Source: Paenibacillus sp. FSL R5-0341 (GTDB lineage: Bacteria; Bacillota; Bacilli; Paenibacillales; Paenibacillaceae). Taken from it: a DNA stretch of 64,000 nt. The DNA is taken from contig NZ_CP150241.1 in NCBI RefSeq assembly GCF_037975235.1, positions 4,340,001-4,404,000 of the forward strand. The letters run 5' to 3'. The notes under the pieces were generated by a model. It was not told the origin of the DNA. It saw only the letters and a list, made by a program, of their open reading frames with translations, and searched no databases. Within the stretch, counting starts at the first letter, position 1. Every line of letters begins with the position of its first letter. This document shows positions 1-9,100 of this stretch, in pieces. The position numbers were made by a program, and so were the translations under genes.

Positions 1-3000
1 AGTACCGAATCTCCAACCTGAATATCTTCAATCTGCTTAAAACCATTATCAGTCTTAATGGGCGTCCCAGATGCAAAACAGTAACACCCACCTACTGTCC
101 TTTTAAACTCTGCTAATCCTGCTATACGTTTTTTCCCCTTATTAAAGGTGCCTACTACTGGAACCATATTAATACCAGCTGTTAAAGCATCCAGATAGTT
201 ACCTTGAACCAAGTATATTAATCCATTACCAAACTCAGATATAGGAGCTAAAATGGGTATCATAGAGGTTTTATCTAATGAACGATGAATATAATCAAGT
301 GGGTCTTCATTGGGTTGTAGCAACAAGCTATTTTCAGCATATTCCCAGAATCTTTCTAAACCATTAAGACCATACATAGTCTTAGACCAGTTATCATAGC
401 CCGTTATTGGATTTACATCATCACCAGTAAATATATATCTTACATAGTGGTTATAGCATGCTTCACACTTGTCCTTGTTATCACTCGTAACTTCCACTCT
501 CTTACTTCCATCAAAGAATTCTTCTGGTGGAGCAGGTATCCAATTGACTCTATTGAGGGGATTATTAGCAACTACAATTACGTAAACTTGTGCCAAATCT
601 TTCCTACCTTTAGGATAGATTTGTGCCTGATAAAATCCGTTTTTCGCCCAATAACTAGTAGAATAGTTAGTTGAATAACTACTGGCATATAATTGACGAT
701 TTTCAGTTACATTCCCTTCCCACTTAAAAGTTACTGTGCTCCCTTTAGTTTTACTCCCCAAATTTTTTTTGAAAATAGTTGCAGAACGATTCACAGCAGG
801 GAATATTTCCAATTGCAAATCACTTGTATTTATTCTATTTTTATATTTCATTTCTACATACTCTGTTTCATAATCAAACGGAGAAGGATCAAAAGAAAAG
901 CTAGTAGGACCTACACTAGTCGACGCAGCAATTAGACCCGAATTCAAGGGTTCTTTACCGTAAATAATTTCATTTATCCATAGAGAAATTTGATAGTCTC
1001 CTACATCAGTAGTGGCATTAATTAAGTCCCTTCCTATCTTCAAGTAGTACTCTCCAGGCTTGATAAATGTGACATTGTCACCATTAGCACTAAATAACCC
1101 ATAAAGATTTGATCTTGAGTCTTCAATAGAACCTGAACCTTTTGATAGATTAATAAAAATCTGTTCAGGTGTATCAAGCTTTATTCTGAAATAATCTATA
1201 TCATATAGAGAGTTTGTTCTTAGGGTTGTACCATTCGGTTCAAATTCTCTGATTTCCCCCCATTCAAGCAACATAGCTGTTTCCTTCGTACTGTGAAATG
1301 CATCTTCTATCACTAGTCTTGAACGTACTGCTAATGAATCATAGCCACTTAGGACAATAAAGTAGGTGACTCCAGCCTGAAGAGTGATTTCGATCTTTGA
1401 AAAAGAACCACCGTATGGTTTAGAACCTTTTACATCATCATTAGAGGCAACAAGATTTCTTCGAGACTCATCACTGTATATTTGTAGAACCGTATCTTGA
1501 TTCTCTCTTTTACCTTGATATCCTGAGGTGAAGAAGCGATATCTCCCGCTTTGATTAGGTTTAAATTGAAAAAAGTCTGATTGATCCGATGTAAGAGAAG
1601 ATTCAATTGTTTCGCGAAGTTCAAGAGTCTTATAGGTGACTGGAGTTCTACTAACTAGTAAACGAGCATACAACTCTGTCTCTCCTACTCCATTCACACG
1701 TATATAATAAGGAACACCTTTTTCAAGTTGAATTGATACGAGTGAAAACTCAGAATCACCTTTGTCATCGTTATAAGCTATTCTTCTTGAAAATTCTGTA
1801 TCAGAAAACAGTTCTATTTCAGTATCATTCTTGTTAGTAGTATAAGTTCCACCAAAGTAATTGGTAGTAACATTGTATGTCCCAGTCTCTCTAGGAACAA
1901 ACAAATATATGTTGCTGTCCTTCACTTTTTCATTTATATCCACGGGTACATCTTGTTGTATATATGGAAGATCGGATTTAACAACTTCTGCTGTCAATCT
2001 TGTATTTATATTGTCATTTCCATAACCCTTAACCTTCACATAATAACTTTTCCCGCCGATAAAACTGCGGTTAATCTCTGAAAATGAAGTATCTTTAAAG
2101 TCATCATTTTCTGCTAGAAGATTCTTCAATTCCTTATCAGAATAAATTTCAAGGATAGTATCTTCATCCTGTTCTAAGATACTTGTGAATATTTTATAGA
2201 CACCAGTAGTAGCCGGTTTAAACAAGAATAATGCTTGCTTTGATCTGATTTCAGCTGGATTATATACTATTAACTCTGTAATTTTGGTAGTAGAAGTTAT
2301 TGTGGAGAACTCACTCTCAGAAGAAGGATATACAGCTGAAACTCCTATAGTATACGTAGTGAGTGGTTCTAAATTTTCAAAAATATAACTGCTATCCTCT
2401 GTACTTTTAATGTTTAGACCGTTAATCTGAACTTTATAACCTTGAGCCAGTTCTATATCATCCCAAGATAATTTAATACTATTTGATGATGGTGTGGCCA
2501 CTAAACCAGTAGGGTTAGAATTAACGGGAGAATCGATACTAGCTAAAATGAGTGTGTAGGCTTCTCTACTATAGTCATTATCAAGCCCAAAAATTTTAAA
2601 ATAATATTTTTGACCTTTTACAATACTTAATTTAAATTGAGTTGTGACTCTATCAGAATTAAAAATTATCTCGTCCAATTCGTTGTATACAACAATTTTG
2701 AATTTTTTACCATTAGGTACTATAAAGCTTACATCCGCATTTCCCGTAACATTAGAGTCAAGTCTATAAAAATCAATATCAGTAGGTGAGGAAATGTAAG
2801 AAACATAGCTATCACCCAAGTTAATAATTTTTGATGTCTCTTTGGTATCATTATCTTCATATGTATCTAAGATATCCTGCTCAGCTAATACTGATATGGT
2901 AAATTTATCATCATCAATACCCGATGGACGTGCGGGATATTGATAATGAATGATATATTCTCCAGGCAAAGTAGCCTTTGATGTCTGCCATGTGAATGAT

Positions 3001-4604
3001 ATTTTCTGATGCAGCACAGGATTGTTTATCGTTTGCGTCGCTAATATATTGGAAGGATTTGATTTCGGATAAACAATAATATTAATTTTATTGTGATTAT
3101 TGTTCCCATTCTGATCTCCTTCCAACCTTAAAGAAACAGTTGCACTATCACCTGCCACAACACTCTGATTTTTTCCAACATAGTCATAAGAAGCTTTAGC
3201 AATTTCTCCCTCTTTAACAGGTTCATATATTATATGATTATCATCGTCTGACTGATCTGTTAATGGAGAAATGCTACCCGATATTATTCCCAGAGACTTA
3301 GCAATATTGACAAGCCCGACTCCATATTCGTCTTGATTTCCTAATGAAGTAGCAGTACCCAACAATTGTTCTTTGACTTGGCTGGCATCCCATTTAGGGT
3401 TCATGGACCATATTAACGAAACTGCCCCTGTGACATATGCAGCAGCAGAAGAAGTCCCAGAAAGCACACCATAGCCCCCATCTTTCCCGGTACTCAGAAC
3501 ATCTTCACCTGGTGCAACTATATCTAACTCAATACCCATACTGGAGAAAGAAGTTCTTAAATGTGCAGGATTTACAGCACCTACAGCGATAACTTCTGGA
3601 TATCTAGCAGGATACATTACTGTATCTTCACCGTAGCCTGCATTTCCCGCTGATCCAATAATCAGTATGTTTTTTTCACTCGCAGTTTGGATCGCATCAT
3701 GAAGAATTTCACTATACTCTTCACTCACAAAACTCATATTTATTACATTAATATCATTCTTGATCGCCCACTCAATACCCTGAATTACAGAACTTGTGAA
3801 ACCCTCACCATCCTGATCTAATACTCTAACAGCGTATATTTCGGAATTTGGATTAATCCCACGTACTCCAAAAGAATTATCCAAGGCTGCTATAGTTCCT
3901 GCCATATGTGTTCCATGGCCGTCTTCATCTATGTAACTTTCATTATTCTCTAAAAAGGAAACACCGCCAGCTATACTCAAATCAGGATGATTGGTTATCC
4001 CCGTATCAAATATTGCTATCTTTATTTTCTTCCTATTTTGATCCGATTGAGGACTAATTAAATGCGCTCCTACAGCATAGTTGCCCCAAGGTATTGATTG
4101 TCTGCCTTCCGCTACTGCATAATCCTTAATAGAATAATTACCAGCAGTTTCTATACTCTTGTCAATTTCAATAGATTGAATTTTTTCTGTGTTAAGTAAC
4201 TGGTTTACTTCAAAATCTGAAAGTTCCATTACAACTGTCTGTAGTGAATCCATTTGACTTTCTACATCGTAGTTTCTTAGTGTCTGAGTCATCATAAAAT
4301 TATTTTGTTTACTCGGTTGTCTCAACTTAACCAAATACCTCTTTTTAAGTGTCTGTGAACTTTCATTACTATTCACATCTTGTATTACTTCGTCTGGTTC
4401 CTGAAAGGCTTGATCAGAATTTAATACCTTTTCTTCCGTCTTATCTTCAATCTTTTGAAGATCACCAGATGTAGTGTCTCTTTCTCCGATTTGAGTTTCT
4501 ATTTGTTGCTCTTGTAAAGTATCCTCTTCTGCTTGTACATAACCTAAATTTAAATCTGTAACGAGTAACACCATAATTAAAAAAACTATTACTACCTTCT
4601 TCAT
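1..4604 (-). CDS. Giant secreted subtilisin-like protease with FN3/PPC-type repeats and C-terminal pretoxin-HINT module (partial, 3' end outside window)
   Basis: The reading frame stays open from ATG at 4604 (AGGAGG six bases upstream) to the window edge, at least 1534 residues. Seen in order: a Sec signal peptide (residues 1-25, ending VQA); an inhibitor-I9-like propeptide (about 90-160); a peptidase S8 domain with D200 (FDTG), H230 (GHGTH), N321 (SAGNAG) and S385 (SGTSSAA); a PPC-like segment (about 580-686); an FN3 domain (about 690-772); and three further PPC-like repeats of about 110 residues carrying a D-T-x-L-x-I-Y-S-D...N-D-D signature (near 815, 927, 1036). A divergent stretch follows. 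At about 1465-1490 there is a pretoxin-type helix (GNYLDALTAGINMVPVVGT), then a HINT start, CFASGTPI, with the putative nucleophile C1509, running into IEDIQVGDSVL. The gene is visibly more A+T-rich than its neighbours, suggesting transfer. Family knowledge: HINT modules usually release C-terminal toxins. The cargo lies beyond position 1, so its nature is unknown. Confidence 0.9.
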   Translation of the reverse strand, partial: MKKVVIVFLIMVLLVTDLNLGYVQAEEDTLQEQQIETQIGERDTTSGDLQKIEDKTEEKVLNSDQAFQEPDEVIQDVNSNESSQTLKKRYLVKLRQPSKQNNFMMTQTLRNYDVESQMDSLQTVVMELSDFEVNQLLNTEKIQSIEIDKSIETAGNYSIKDYAVAEGRQSIPWGNYAVGAHLISPQSDQNRKKIKIAIFDTGITNHPDLSIAGGVSFLENNESYIDEDGHGTHMAGTIAALDNSFGVRGINPNSEIYAVRVLDQDGEGFTSSVIQGIEWAIKNDINVINMSFVSEEYSEILHDAIQTASEKNILIIGSAGNAGYGEDTVMYPARYPEVIAVGAVNPAHLRTSFSSMGIELDIVAPGEDVLSTGKDGGYGVLSGTSSAAAYVTGAVSLIWSMNPKWDASQVKEQLLGTATSLGNQDEYGVGLVNIAKSLGIISGSISPLTDQSDDDNHIIYEPVKEGEIAKASYDYVGKNQSVVAGDSATVSLRLEGDQNGNNNHNKINIIVYPKSNPSNILATQTINNPVLHQKISFTWQTSKATLPGEYIIHYQYPARPSGIDDDKFTISVLAEQDILDTYEDNDTKETSKIINLGDSYVSYISSPTDIDFYRLDSNVTGNADVSFIVPNGKKFKIVVYNELDEIIFNSDRVTTQFKLSIVKGQKYYFKIFGLDNDYSREAYTLILASIDSPVNSNPTGLVATPSSNSIKLSWDDIELAQGYKVQINGLNIKSTEDSSYIFENLEPLTTYTIGVSAVYPSSESEFSTITSTTKITELIVYNPAEIRSKQALFLFKPATTGVYKIFTSILEQDEDTILEIYSDKELKNLLAENDDFKDTSFSEINRSFIGGKSYYVKVKGYGNDNINTRLTAEVVKSDLPYIQQDVPVDINEKVKDSNIYLFVPRETGTYNVTTNYFGGTYTTNKNDTEIELFSDTEFSRRIAYNDDKGDSEFSLVSIQLEKGVPYYIRVNGVGETELYARLLVSRTPVTYKTLELRETIESSLTSDQSDFFQFKPNQSGRYRFFTSGYQGKRENQDTVLQIYSDESRRNLVASNDDVKGSKPYGGSFSKIEITLQAGVTYFIVLSGYDSLAVRSRLVIEDAFHSTKETAMLLEWGEIREFEPNGTTLRTNSLYDIDYFRIKLDTPEQIFINLSKGSGSIEDSRSNLYGLFSANGDNVTFIKPGEYYLKIGRDLINATTDVGDYQISLWINEIIYGKEPLNSGLIAASTSVGPTSFSFDPSPFDYETEYVEMKYKNRINTSDLQLEIFPAVNRSATIFKKNLGSKTKGSTVTFKWEGNVTENRQLYASSYSTNYSTSYWAKNGFYQAQIYPKGRKDLAQVYVIVVANNPLNRVNWIPAPPEEFFDGSKRVEVTSDNKDKCEACYNHYVRYIFTGDDVNPITGYDNWSKTMYGLNGLERFWEYAENSLLLQPNEDPLDYIHRSLDKTSMIPILAPISEFGNGLIYLVQGNYLDALTAGINMVPVVGTFNKGKKRIAGLAEFKRTVGGCYCFASGTPIKTDNGFKQIEDIQVGDSV

Positions 4605-4727
4605 AACTTTCCTCCTGGAGTATGTATATATTCTATTCTTAATCCATTACATTTATCGGTAATAAGAGAAATAAAATGTATACCTATTATGAAATTTTCA
4701 AGTAGTAATAATGTTTAAATTGTTTCA
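4605..4727. other. Protease upstream region
   Basis: A very A+T-rich stretch between the protease start and the transporter terminator. It must carry the protease promoter on the minus strand, but no hexamer pair with proper spacing stands out. Only the AGGAGG ribosome binding site at 4611-4616 is clear. Confidence 0.4.
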
Positions 4728-4770
4728 AAAAAAATAAAAAGACGATTCCGAATTGAAAATCGGAATCGTC
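4728..4770 (-). terminator. Rho-independent terminator of the OFA transporter gene
   Basis: Arms gacgattccga (4741-4751) and its exact complement (4760-4770) form an 11-bp stem with an 8-base loop. On the minus strand a T-rich run (4728-4740) follows. It lies 77 bases past the transporter stop and insulates the protease gene from it. Confidence 0.85.
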
Positions 4771-4846
4771 TCAATATAACCGGTTATATTTTAGAAAAAG
4801 TAATTTGTTTTCTTTATCTTTATAATAATAGATATACAATTCAAAA

Positions 4847-6142
4847 TTAGCTTGCCCGTGATGAAGGGTTAAGGTTCATCTGTTTTTCACGTTGACGTGC
4901 ACGACGACCTTGACCTGGAGGAGTGATGATCAGTGCGAGCAACAGCGAGACAGCGCAGAGTACAGCAATTACGATAAAGGTTAAATGGAATCCGCCCAGC
5001 AGAGCGCTGATGAATGATCCGGCCAAAGCACCAAATCCAAATCCCTGATAGATCACACCATAGTTTTTGCTCTGATTTTTCAGTCCGAAGTAATCAGCCA
5101 CAATCGCCGGGAATACCGTAATGTTCCCACCGAAGCAGAATGCAACGGCCGCCACACAGGCGAAGAAGATCCCGAAGGTCAGTGGAACCAGACTGAGTGT
5201 CATGACAGCTACGGCTGTAACCAGCAACGCACCAGCGATAACCTTCATTCGTCCTACTTTATCCGACAGCGCACCGAGAATAATACGTCCTGCCGTGTTA
5301 AAGATCGCAACCATGGCCACTGCGTTGGCAGCTGTAGCCACATCTAGTCCTGCAAGCTGTACACCGATATCTTTGACAATACCGATCAGATACAAGCCAC
5401 TCATACACGCTGTGAAGAAAATAATGAACAACATATACGCTTCTTTCGTACGCAGCATCTCTTTTACCGTATAGTCATGACGTGCAACAACTTGTTTGGT
5501 TCCTTCCTTGCTTGCCGGAGCCTGTTCACGAACAACAGCTTCACGGATCAGGAATGATCCCGCAACGACCAGAACCAGAACGATAATGCCCCAGTACATA
5601 AATGCCTGAGCAGGACCAACGGCACCAATCAATGCCGAGTTCACATATTTGAACAATAAACTACCGGTACCGAAGGCGCCGACTGAGATCCCCGAGATCA
5701 GACCTTTACGCTCCGGGAACCACTTGATCAGATTAGATAGCGACGTAATATACGCCGTACCATCTGCAAAACCAACAACAAATCCAGCCAAGATATACAA
5801 CAGTGTTAACGAAGTGACTTGGGAACTCAAAATAAGACCCAGCCCGAGCACAACCCCGGCTACACGGATCAGGCGCTGAAGACCCCAACGCTCCTGCAAT
5901 CTTCCTGCAAACAATGTGGCAAATGCTAAAGCAAAACTGGTAATAGAAAAAGTTATCGCGACCGAGCTGACATCCCATCCGAAACGATCAGACAACGGTT
6001 GATTAAATAAACTCCAAGTATAGATGGTTCCAAGACCCATTTGTACAATGATGGTCCCCAAAACAATAAGCCAGCGGTTCATTTTTGTAGGTGCAAATGT
6101 TGATTCAGGTGTTGATGAAGCTGATGAAATTGCTGCTTTCAT
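4847..6142 (-). CDS. OFA-family MFS transporter, YhjX-like
   Basis: A 431-residue integral membrane protein with about twelve hydrophobic segments and a short polar N-terminus. The N-terminal part (residues about 20-60, containing the TIYTWSLF motif) and the conserved loop GRLQERWG are typical of the oxalate/formate antiporter subfamily that includes E. coli YhjX. ATG at 6142 has GGGGAG six bases upstream. The gene sits directly downstream of a LytS/LytTR two-component pair, the same functional set as E. coli YpdA/YpdB-YhjX, so it is probably their target and handles pyruvate or a related small acid. Substrate is inferred, not visible. A phased operator precedes the promoter. Confidence 0.85.
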   Translation of the reverse strand: MKAAISSASSTPESTFAPTKMNRWLIVLGTIIVQMGLGTIYTWSLFNQPLSDRFGWDVSSVAITFSITSFALAFATLFAGRLQERWGLQRLIRVAGVVLGLGLILSSQVTSLTLLYILAGFVVGFADGTAYITSLSNLIKWFPERKGLISGISVGAFGTGSLLFKYVNSALIGAVGPAQAFMYWGIIVLVLVVAGSFLIREAVVREQAPASKEGTKQVVARHDYTVKEMLRTKEAYMLFIIFFTACMSGLYLIGIVKDIGVQLAGLDVATAANAVAMVAIFNTAGRIILGALSDKVGRMKVIAGALLVTAVAVMTLSLVPLTFGIFFACVAAVAFCFGGNITVFPAIVADYFGLKNQSKNYGVIYQGFGFGALAGSFISALLGGFHLTFIVIAVLCAVSLLLALIITPPGQGRRARQREKQMNLNPSSRAS

Positions 6143-6192
6143 CGTGATCTCCCCTTTGCCGATGTCATATACATGAATGCGTTCACAAGCTA

Positions 6193-6198
6193 ATCATA
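6193..6198 (-). promoter_or_regulatory. Candidate -10 element of the transporter promoter
   Basis: On the minus strand TATGAT lies at 6198-6193, about 50 bases upstream of the transporter ATG. The hexamer 17 bases further upstream (GGTGTA) is a poor -35, as expected for an activator-dependent promoter. The phased operator ends about ten bases upstream of that position. Confidence 0.5.
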
Positions 6199-6230
6199 CA
6201 TGAGAGGGGATTCATTACACCGTTTTGAGC

Positions 6231-6282
6231 ATGAGTTGCATCAGATGCGGAATGAAATGCTTCTAGATGCGCATGAGTTGCC
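6231..6282 (-). promoter_or_regulatory. Three phased LytTR (YpdB/BtsR-type) half-sites upstream of the transporter
   Basis: Read on the minus strand, three related 10-mers occur at exact 21-base steps with 11-base spacers: GGCAACTCAT (6282-6273), AGCATTTCAT (6261-6252) and TGCAACTCAT (6240-6231). The first two spacers share CGCATCT. From memory, the E. coli YpdB site at yhjX is a direct repeat of GGCATTTCAT with an 11-base spacer, which this matches in sequence, spacing and gene context. The most distal half-site lies inside the 3' end of the regulator gene (stop at 6263-6265). Confidence 0.75.
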
Positions 6283-7063
6283 TGAATTCTTTGACCTTAC
6301 CACGACTCACAGGTACTTCAGCTTCCAAATCGCGCAGACGGAGCAGATACGTATTGTTGAACCAAGGTACAATTTCACGGATTTGAGACAGATTTACGAC
6401 ATACGAACGGTGGCAGCGAAAGAACGTGTCCTGAGGCAGACGGCTGTGAAAATCCGATATGCTCACTGGCATGGTGAACTCCCCATTTTTGGTATATACC
6501 TTCGTCACTTTCTCCTGCGCTTCCGCATAGTAGATATCTGCCGTATCCGTAACAATAATATTGTCATTCCGCAGCAAATTAATTCTTCTGTCCGTATGTG
6601 AATTCGTATCTCGTTCTCGTAACAGTTCCCCCTGCACAGAAGGTCCGTCCACCAGAGGGGCTGGCCCATCATCAACACGTTGCTCCACTGGCGTATGATC
6701 GCGCTTGAATGCCAGTTCCAGCTTATGGAGCATCGCAGCGATTCTCTTCTCGTCATAAGGCTTGAGAATATAATCAAACGCCTCCAACTCAAAGGCTTCT
6801 GCTGCATGTTCCTTGTACGCCGTAGTAAAAACAATATAGGGTTTCGTTGCAAACTTCCCGATATGATGGGCCAGCATCATGCCGTCCAGCGAAGGAATAT
6901 TGATATCGAGAAAAATGACATCAACTTCTTGTTCCTGCAAAAATTTCAGCACATCCAGCCCGTCTTCAAGGCGATCCACCACCTCAATCTGACTATGTTC
7001 CTGGATCAGGTAATTCAATTCTTCGCTTGCCAGAATCTCGTCTTCCACAATAAGAGCTCTCAT
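6263..7063 (-). CDS. LytTR-family response regulator (YpdB/BtsR/LytR-like)
   Basis: 266 residues. The N-terminal receiver domain has acidic residues E7-D8, phosphoacceptor D53 in FLDINIPSLDG, the TTA switch motif and the K of LKPYDEKR. A Gln/Pro-rich linker (about 120-165) leads to a C-terminal LytTR DNA-binding domain (about 165-266) with the FFRCHRSYVVNL signature. The kinase stop codon lies ten bases upstream, so the two are co-transcribed. It should activate the adjacent YhjX-like transporter through the phased half-sites at 6231-6282. Confidence 0.93.
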   Translation of the reverse strand: MRALIVEDEILASEELNYLIQEHSQIEVVDRLEDGLDVLKFLQEQEVDVIFLDINIPSLDGMMLAHHIGKFATKPYIVFTTAYKEHAAEAFELEAFDYILKPYDEKRIAAMLHKLELAFKRDHTPVEQRVDDGPAPLVDGPSVQGELLRERDTNSHTDRRINLLRNDNIIVTDTADIYYAEAQEKVTKVYTKNGEFTMPVSISDFHSRLPQDTFFRCHRSYVVNLSQIREIVPWFNNTYLLRLRDLEAEVPVSRGKVKEFRQLMRI

Positions 7064-7073
7064 TGATCCATCA

Positions 7074-8741
7074 TCACCTTGTTACGACATCTCCTTTGGG
7101 CACATCAAATAAAATATCGGTTCCTTGTTCCAACCTTGTAATGGTTACACCTTGTCCGTAGATAAGTTTGACCCGGCGATGCACGTTGTATAGCCCAATC
7201 TGGTTACCAGGCATACGGTCGTGGTAGACGCGCTCAATAATATCTGCACTGATGCCTGCTCCTGTATCACTGACACTGATTCGTACAAACTCCGGATAAT
7301 CCTGTACCCGAATTCGAACAGTCCCGGGTCCTTTCACCTTGAGAATGCCATGAATAATGGCATTTTCGACGAGTGGCTGGATGACAAGACTCGGAATATG
7401 TACGGCCACCTCATCAATGTCATAGATCACGTTAAGTCGACTGCCGAAGCGAGCTTTCTCAATCTCTACATAATTGCGGACCTGCTCCAGCTCCTTATGA
7501 ATATCGATCAACTCATCCGACAGCTCCAGATTGTAGCGCATGTACCCGGATAAATTCACAATCAGCTCCCGTGCACGATCCGGTTTGGTTCGGATGGACG
7601 AAGCAATCGCATTCAGCGCATTAAATAGAAAATGAGGATGAATGGTTGTCTGTAATGCGCGGAGCTCTGCTTTGTTGGCAGCGGCCTTGATCTCCTCTAC
7701 CCTCGATACCTCCATCTGGGTCGAGATGATCTGCGACAGACCTACCGCCATCGTTTGTAATGGATACGTAATTTTGTACGCTTTGCGATAATAGATTTTC
7801 AGCGCACCTGTAATGTCTCCTCGTTCTTTGAGTGGAATGATTAAGAGTGAGTGGATATCCGGTGTTTTTTCATCAATGACATCATTACTGATCGTAATCT
7901 CCCCGCTGGATATCGTCTTCTTCGTCATCTCACTTATAATTTCATTACCAATATGATATCGTTCCTCACCAAACCCTACATAAGCCAGCACATTCCGGGT
8001 ATCCGTAATTGCAACCGCATCGGCCTGAATATCCTCCTGGATAATCCGGCAGATTTTGCGCAGAGAATCCTCATCAATCGAACGAAAATACGGCAAGGTT
8101 TTGTTTGCAATCTCCAGTGCCAGCTTCGCCTGACGAGCCGCAATCATTTCCTTTTCCCCTTCGACACTCTGCACCAAGAGCACAATCAGCCCAATGTTGA
8201 CTTCACCCAGAATCATAGGCAGCGCAATCTGTGAAACAATATCAGCACCCAGTGGATCGGGATAGGAAAATAGCAGGATTAGTAACATCGTGAGCGCTTC
8301 ACAGATCATTCCGGCACCAATACCGATGATCCATCGCTTCGGCTTGGGCGTATACTTATGTATATATCCAGAGACCAGACCTGCAAGGATACTCGTGATT
8401 AGACACGGTATAGCTGTGACTCCATCCATATCGATTAAATACCGATGCACACCGGAAACAATCCCCGTAATAATACCCACAGGCGCTCCGAACAAAATAC
8501 CACCCGATAACACGGCGATGATCCGCACATTCACCAGTGAACCTTCGACATTAATGCCCGTATACGTCCCGAAGATGGCAAAAGCACAGAATAACAAGGT
8601 AACCGCAATATACTCCTGCCACCTTAATTTCCCCTTTTGCAGAATCTGCCTAAACCTCGGCACCCTCGACAGAAAGAATAAAAATATAATCAACAGCGCC
8701 GCCCGTTCAAATAAACCCAGCAGCATCGTAAACATCTCCAA
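7074..8741 (-). CDS. LytS/YpdA-type sensor histidine kinase (5TMR-LYT, GAF, His kinase)
   Basis: About 555 residues from a TTG start at 8741 that has GGAGG eight bases upstream. An in-frame ATG at 8777 exists but has no ribosome binding site. The N-terminus carries a 5-6 helix 5TMR-LYT sensor region including [15 protein letters not shown] and the [10 protein letters not shown] helix. A GAF-like domain follows, then the LytS-type kinase core with [10 protein letters not shown] (first His at residue 368) and an ATPase domain with LVENAIIHG and DTGAGI boxes. Family knowledge: E. coli YpdA/BtsS and B. subtilis LytS respond to extracellular pyruvate. Specificity here is inferred from the linked transporter. 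An octamer repeat lies just upstream of the promoter zone. Confidence 0.92.
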   Translation of the reverse strand: MEMFTMLLGLFERAALLIIFLFFLSRVPRFRQILQKGKLRWQEYIAVTLLFCAFAIFGTYTGINVEGSLVNVRIIAVLSGGILFGAPVGIITGIVSGVHRYLIDMDGVTAIPCLITSILAGLVSGYIHKYTPKPKRWIIGIGAGMICEALTMLLILLFSYPDPLGADIVSQIALPMILGEVNIGLIVLLVQSVEGEKEMIAARQAKLALEIANKTLPYFRSIDEDSLRKICRIIQEDIQADAVAITDTRNVLAYVGFGEERYHIGNEIISEMTKKTISSGEITISNDVIDEKTPDIHSLLIIPLKERGDITGALKIYYRKAYKITYPLQTMAVGLSQIISTQMEVSRVEEIKAAANKAELRALQTTIHPHFLFNALNAIASSIRTKPDRARELIVNLSGYMRYNLELSDELIDIHKELEQVRNYVEIEKARFGSRLNVIYDIDEVAVHIPSLVIQPLVENAIIHGILKVKGPGTVRIRVQDYPEFVRISVSDTGAGISADIIERVYHDRMPGNQIGLYNVHRRVKLIYGQGVTITRLEQGTDILFDVPKGDVVTR

Positions 8742-8829
8742 TCGTACTTCCTCCACATCTGTCTGATATAAATGCATACCGACACAGCCACGTCTTTTTG
8801 ACGTAATATCCAGGACATCAATCGCTACT

Positions 8830-8903
8830 GCTCGTATGCTCGTATGCTCGTATGCTCGTATGCTCGTATGCTCGTATGCTCGTATGCTCGTATGCTCGTA
8901 TGC
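8830..8903. repeat. Octanucleotide tandem repeat (9 copies)
   Basis: The unit gctcgtat occurs nine times without error (8830-8901) followed by the start of a tenth. It is non-coding and sits 89 bases upstream of the kinase start and about 130 bases upstream of the promoter of the small membrane protein on the other side. Perfect short repeats of this kind change copy number by slipped-strand mispairing. Confidence 0.97.
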
Positions 8904-9034
8904 AACAGTTTACCGCTCCCCCCAAAGGAAAGCAAAGTCCATCCTGTGAAAATGCATCAACAAGACTGCACCAAGCACACAATAGTTTCTCATCCCTTAA
9001 CTTCTATAAAAATGTCCGATTCCAGAAAAACCTA

Positions 9035-9043
9035 TGTTATAAT
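9035..9043 (+). promoter_or_regulatory. Extended -10 promoter of the small membrane protein
   Basis: TGTTATAAT gives a perfect TATAAT at 9038-9043 with the extended TGn at 9035-9037. No good -35 is visible, which extended -10 promoters tolerate. It lies 58 bases upstream of the ATG at 9101. Confidence 0.65.
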
Positions 9044-9100
9044 CAGTTGTCATGTTATTCCAATTATTCAGTGAAAATTAATACAGAAAGGTGTTCATGC

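Noticed and set aside
1..4604. Simple housekeeping subtilisin
   Set aside because: The length beyond 1500 residues, repeats and HINT start exclude a plain extracellular protease.
8830..8903. CRISPR-like array
   Set aside because: The repeat unit is eight bases with no spacers, so it is a simple tandem repeat.
8844..9100. Open frames reading MLVCSYAR repeats on the plus strand
   Set aside because: They exist only because the octamer repeat stays open; the real start of the small membrane protein is ATG 9101.
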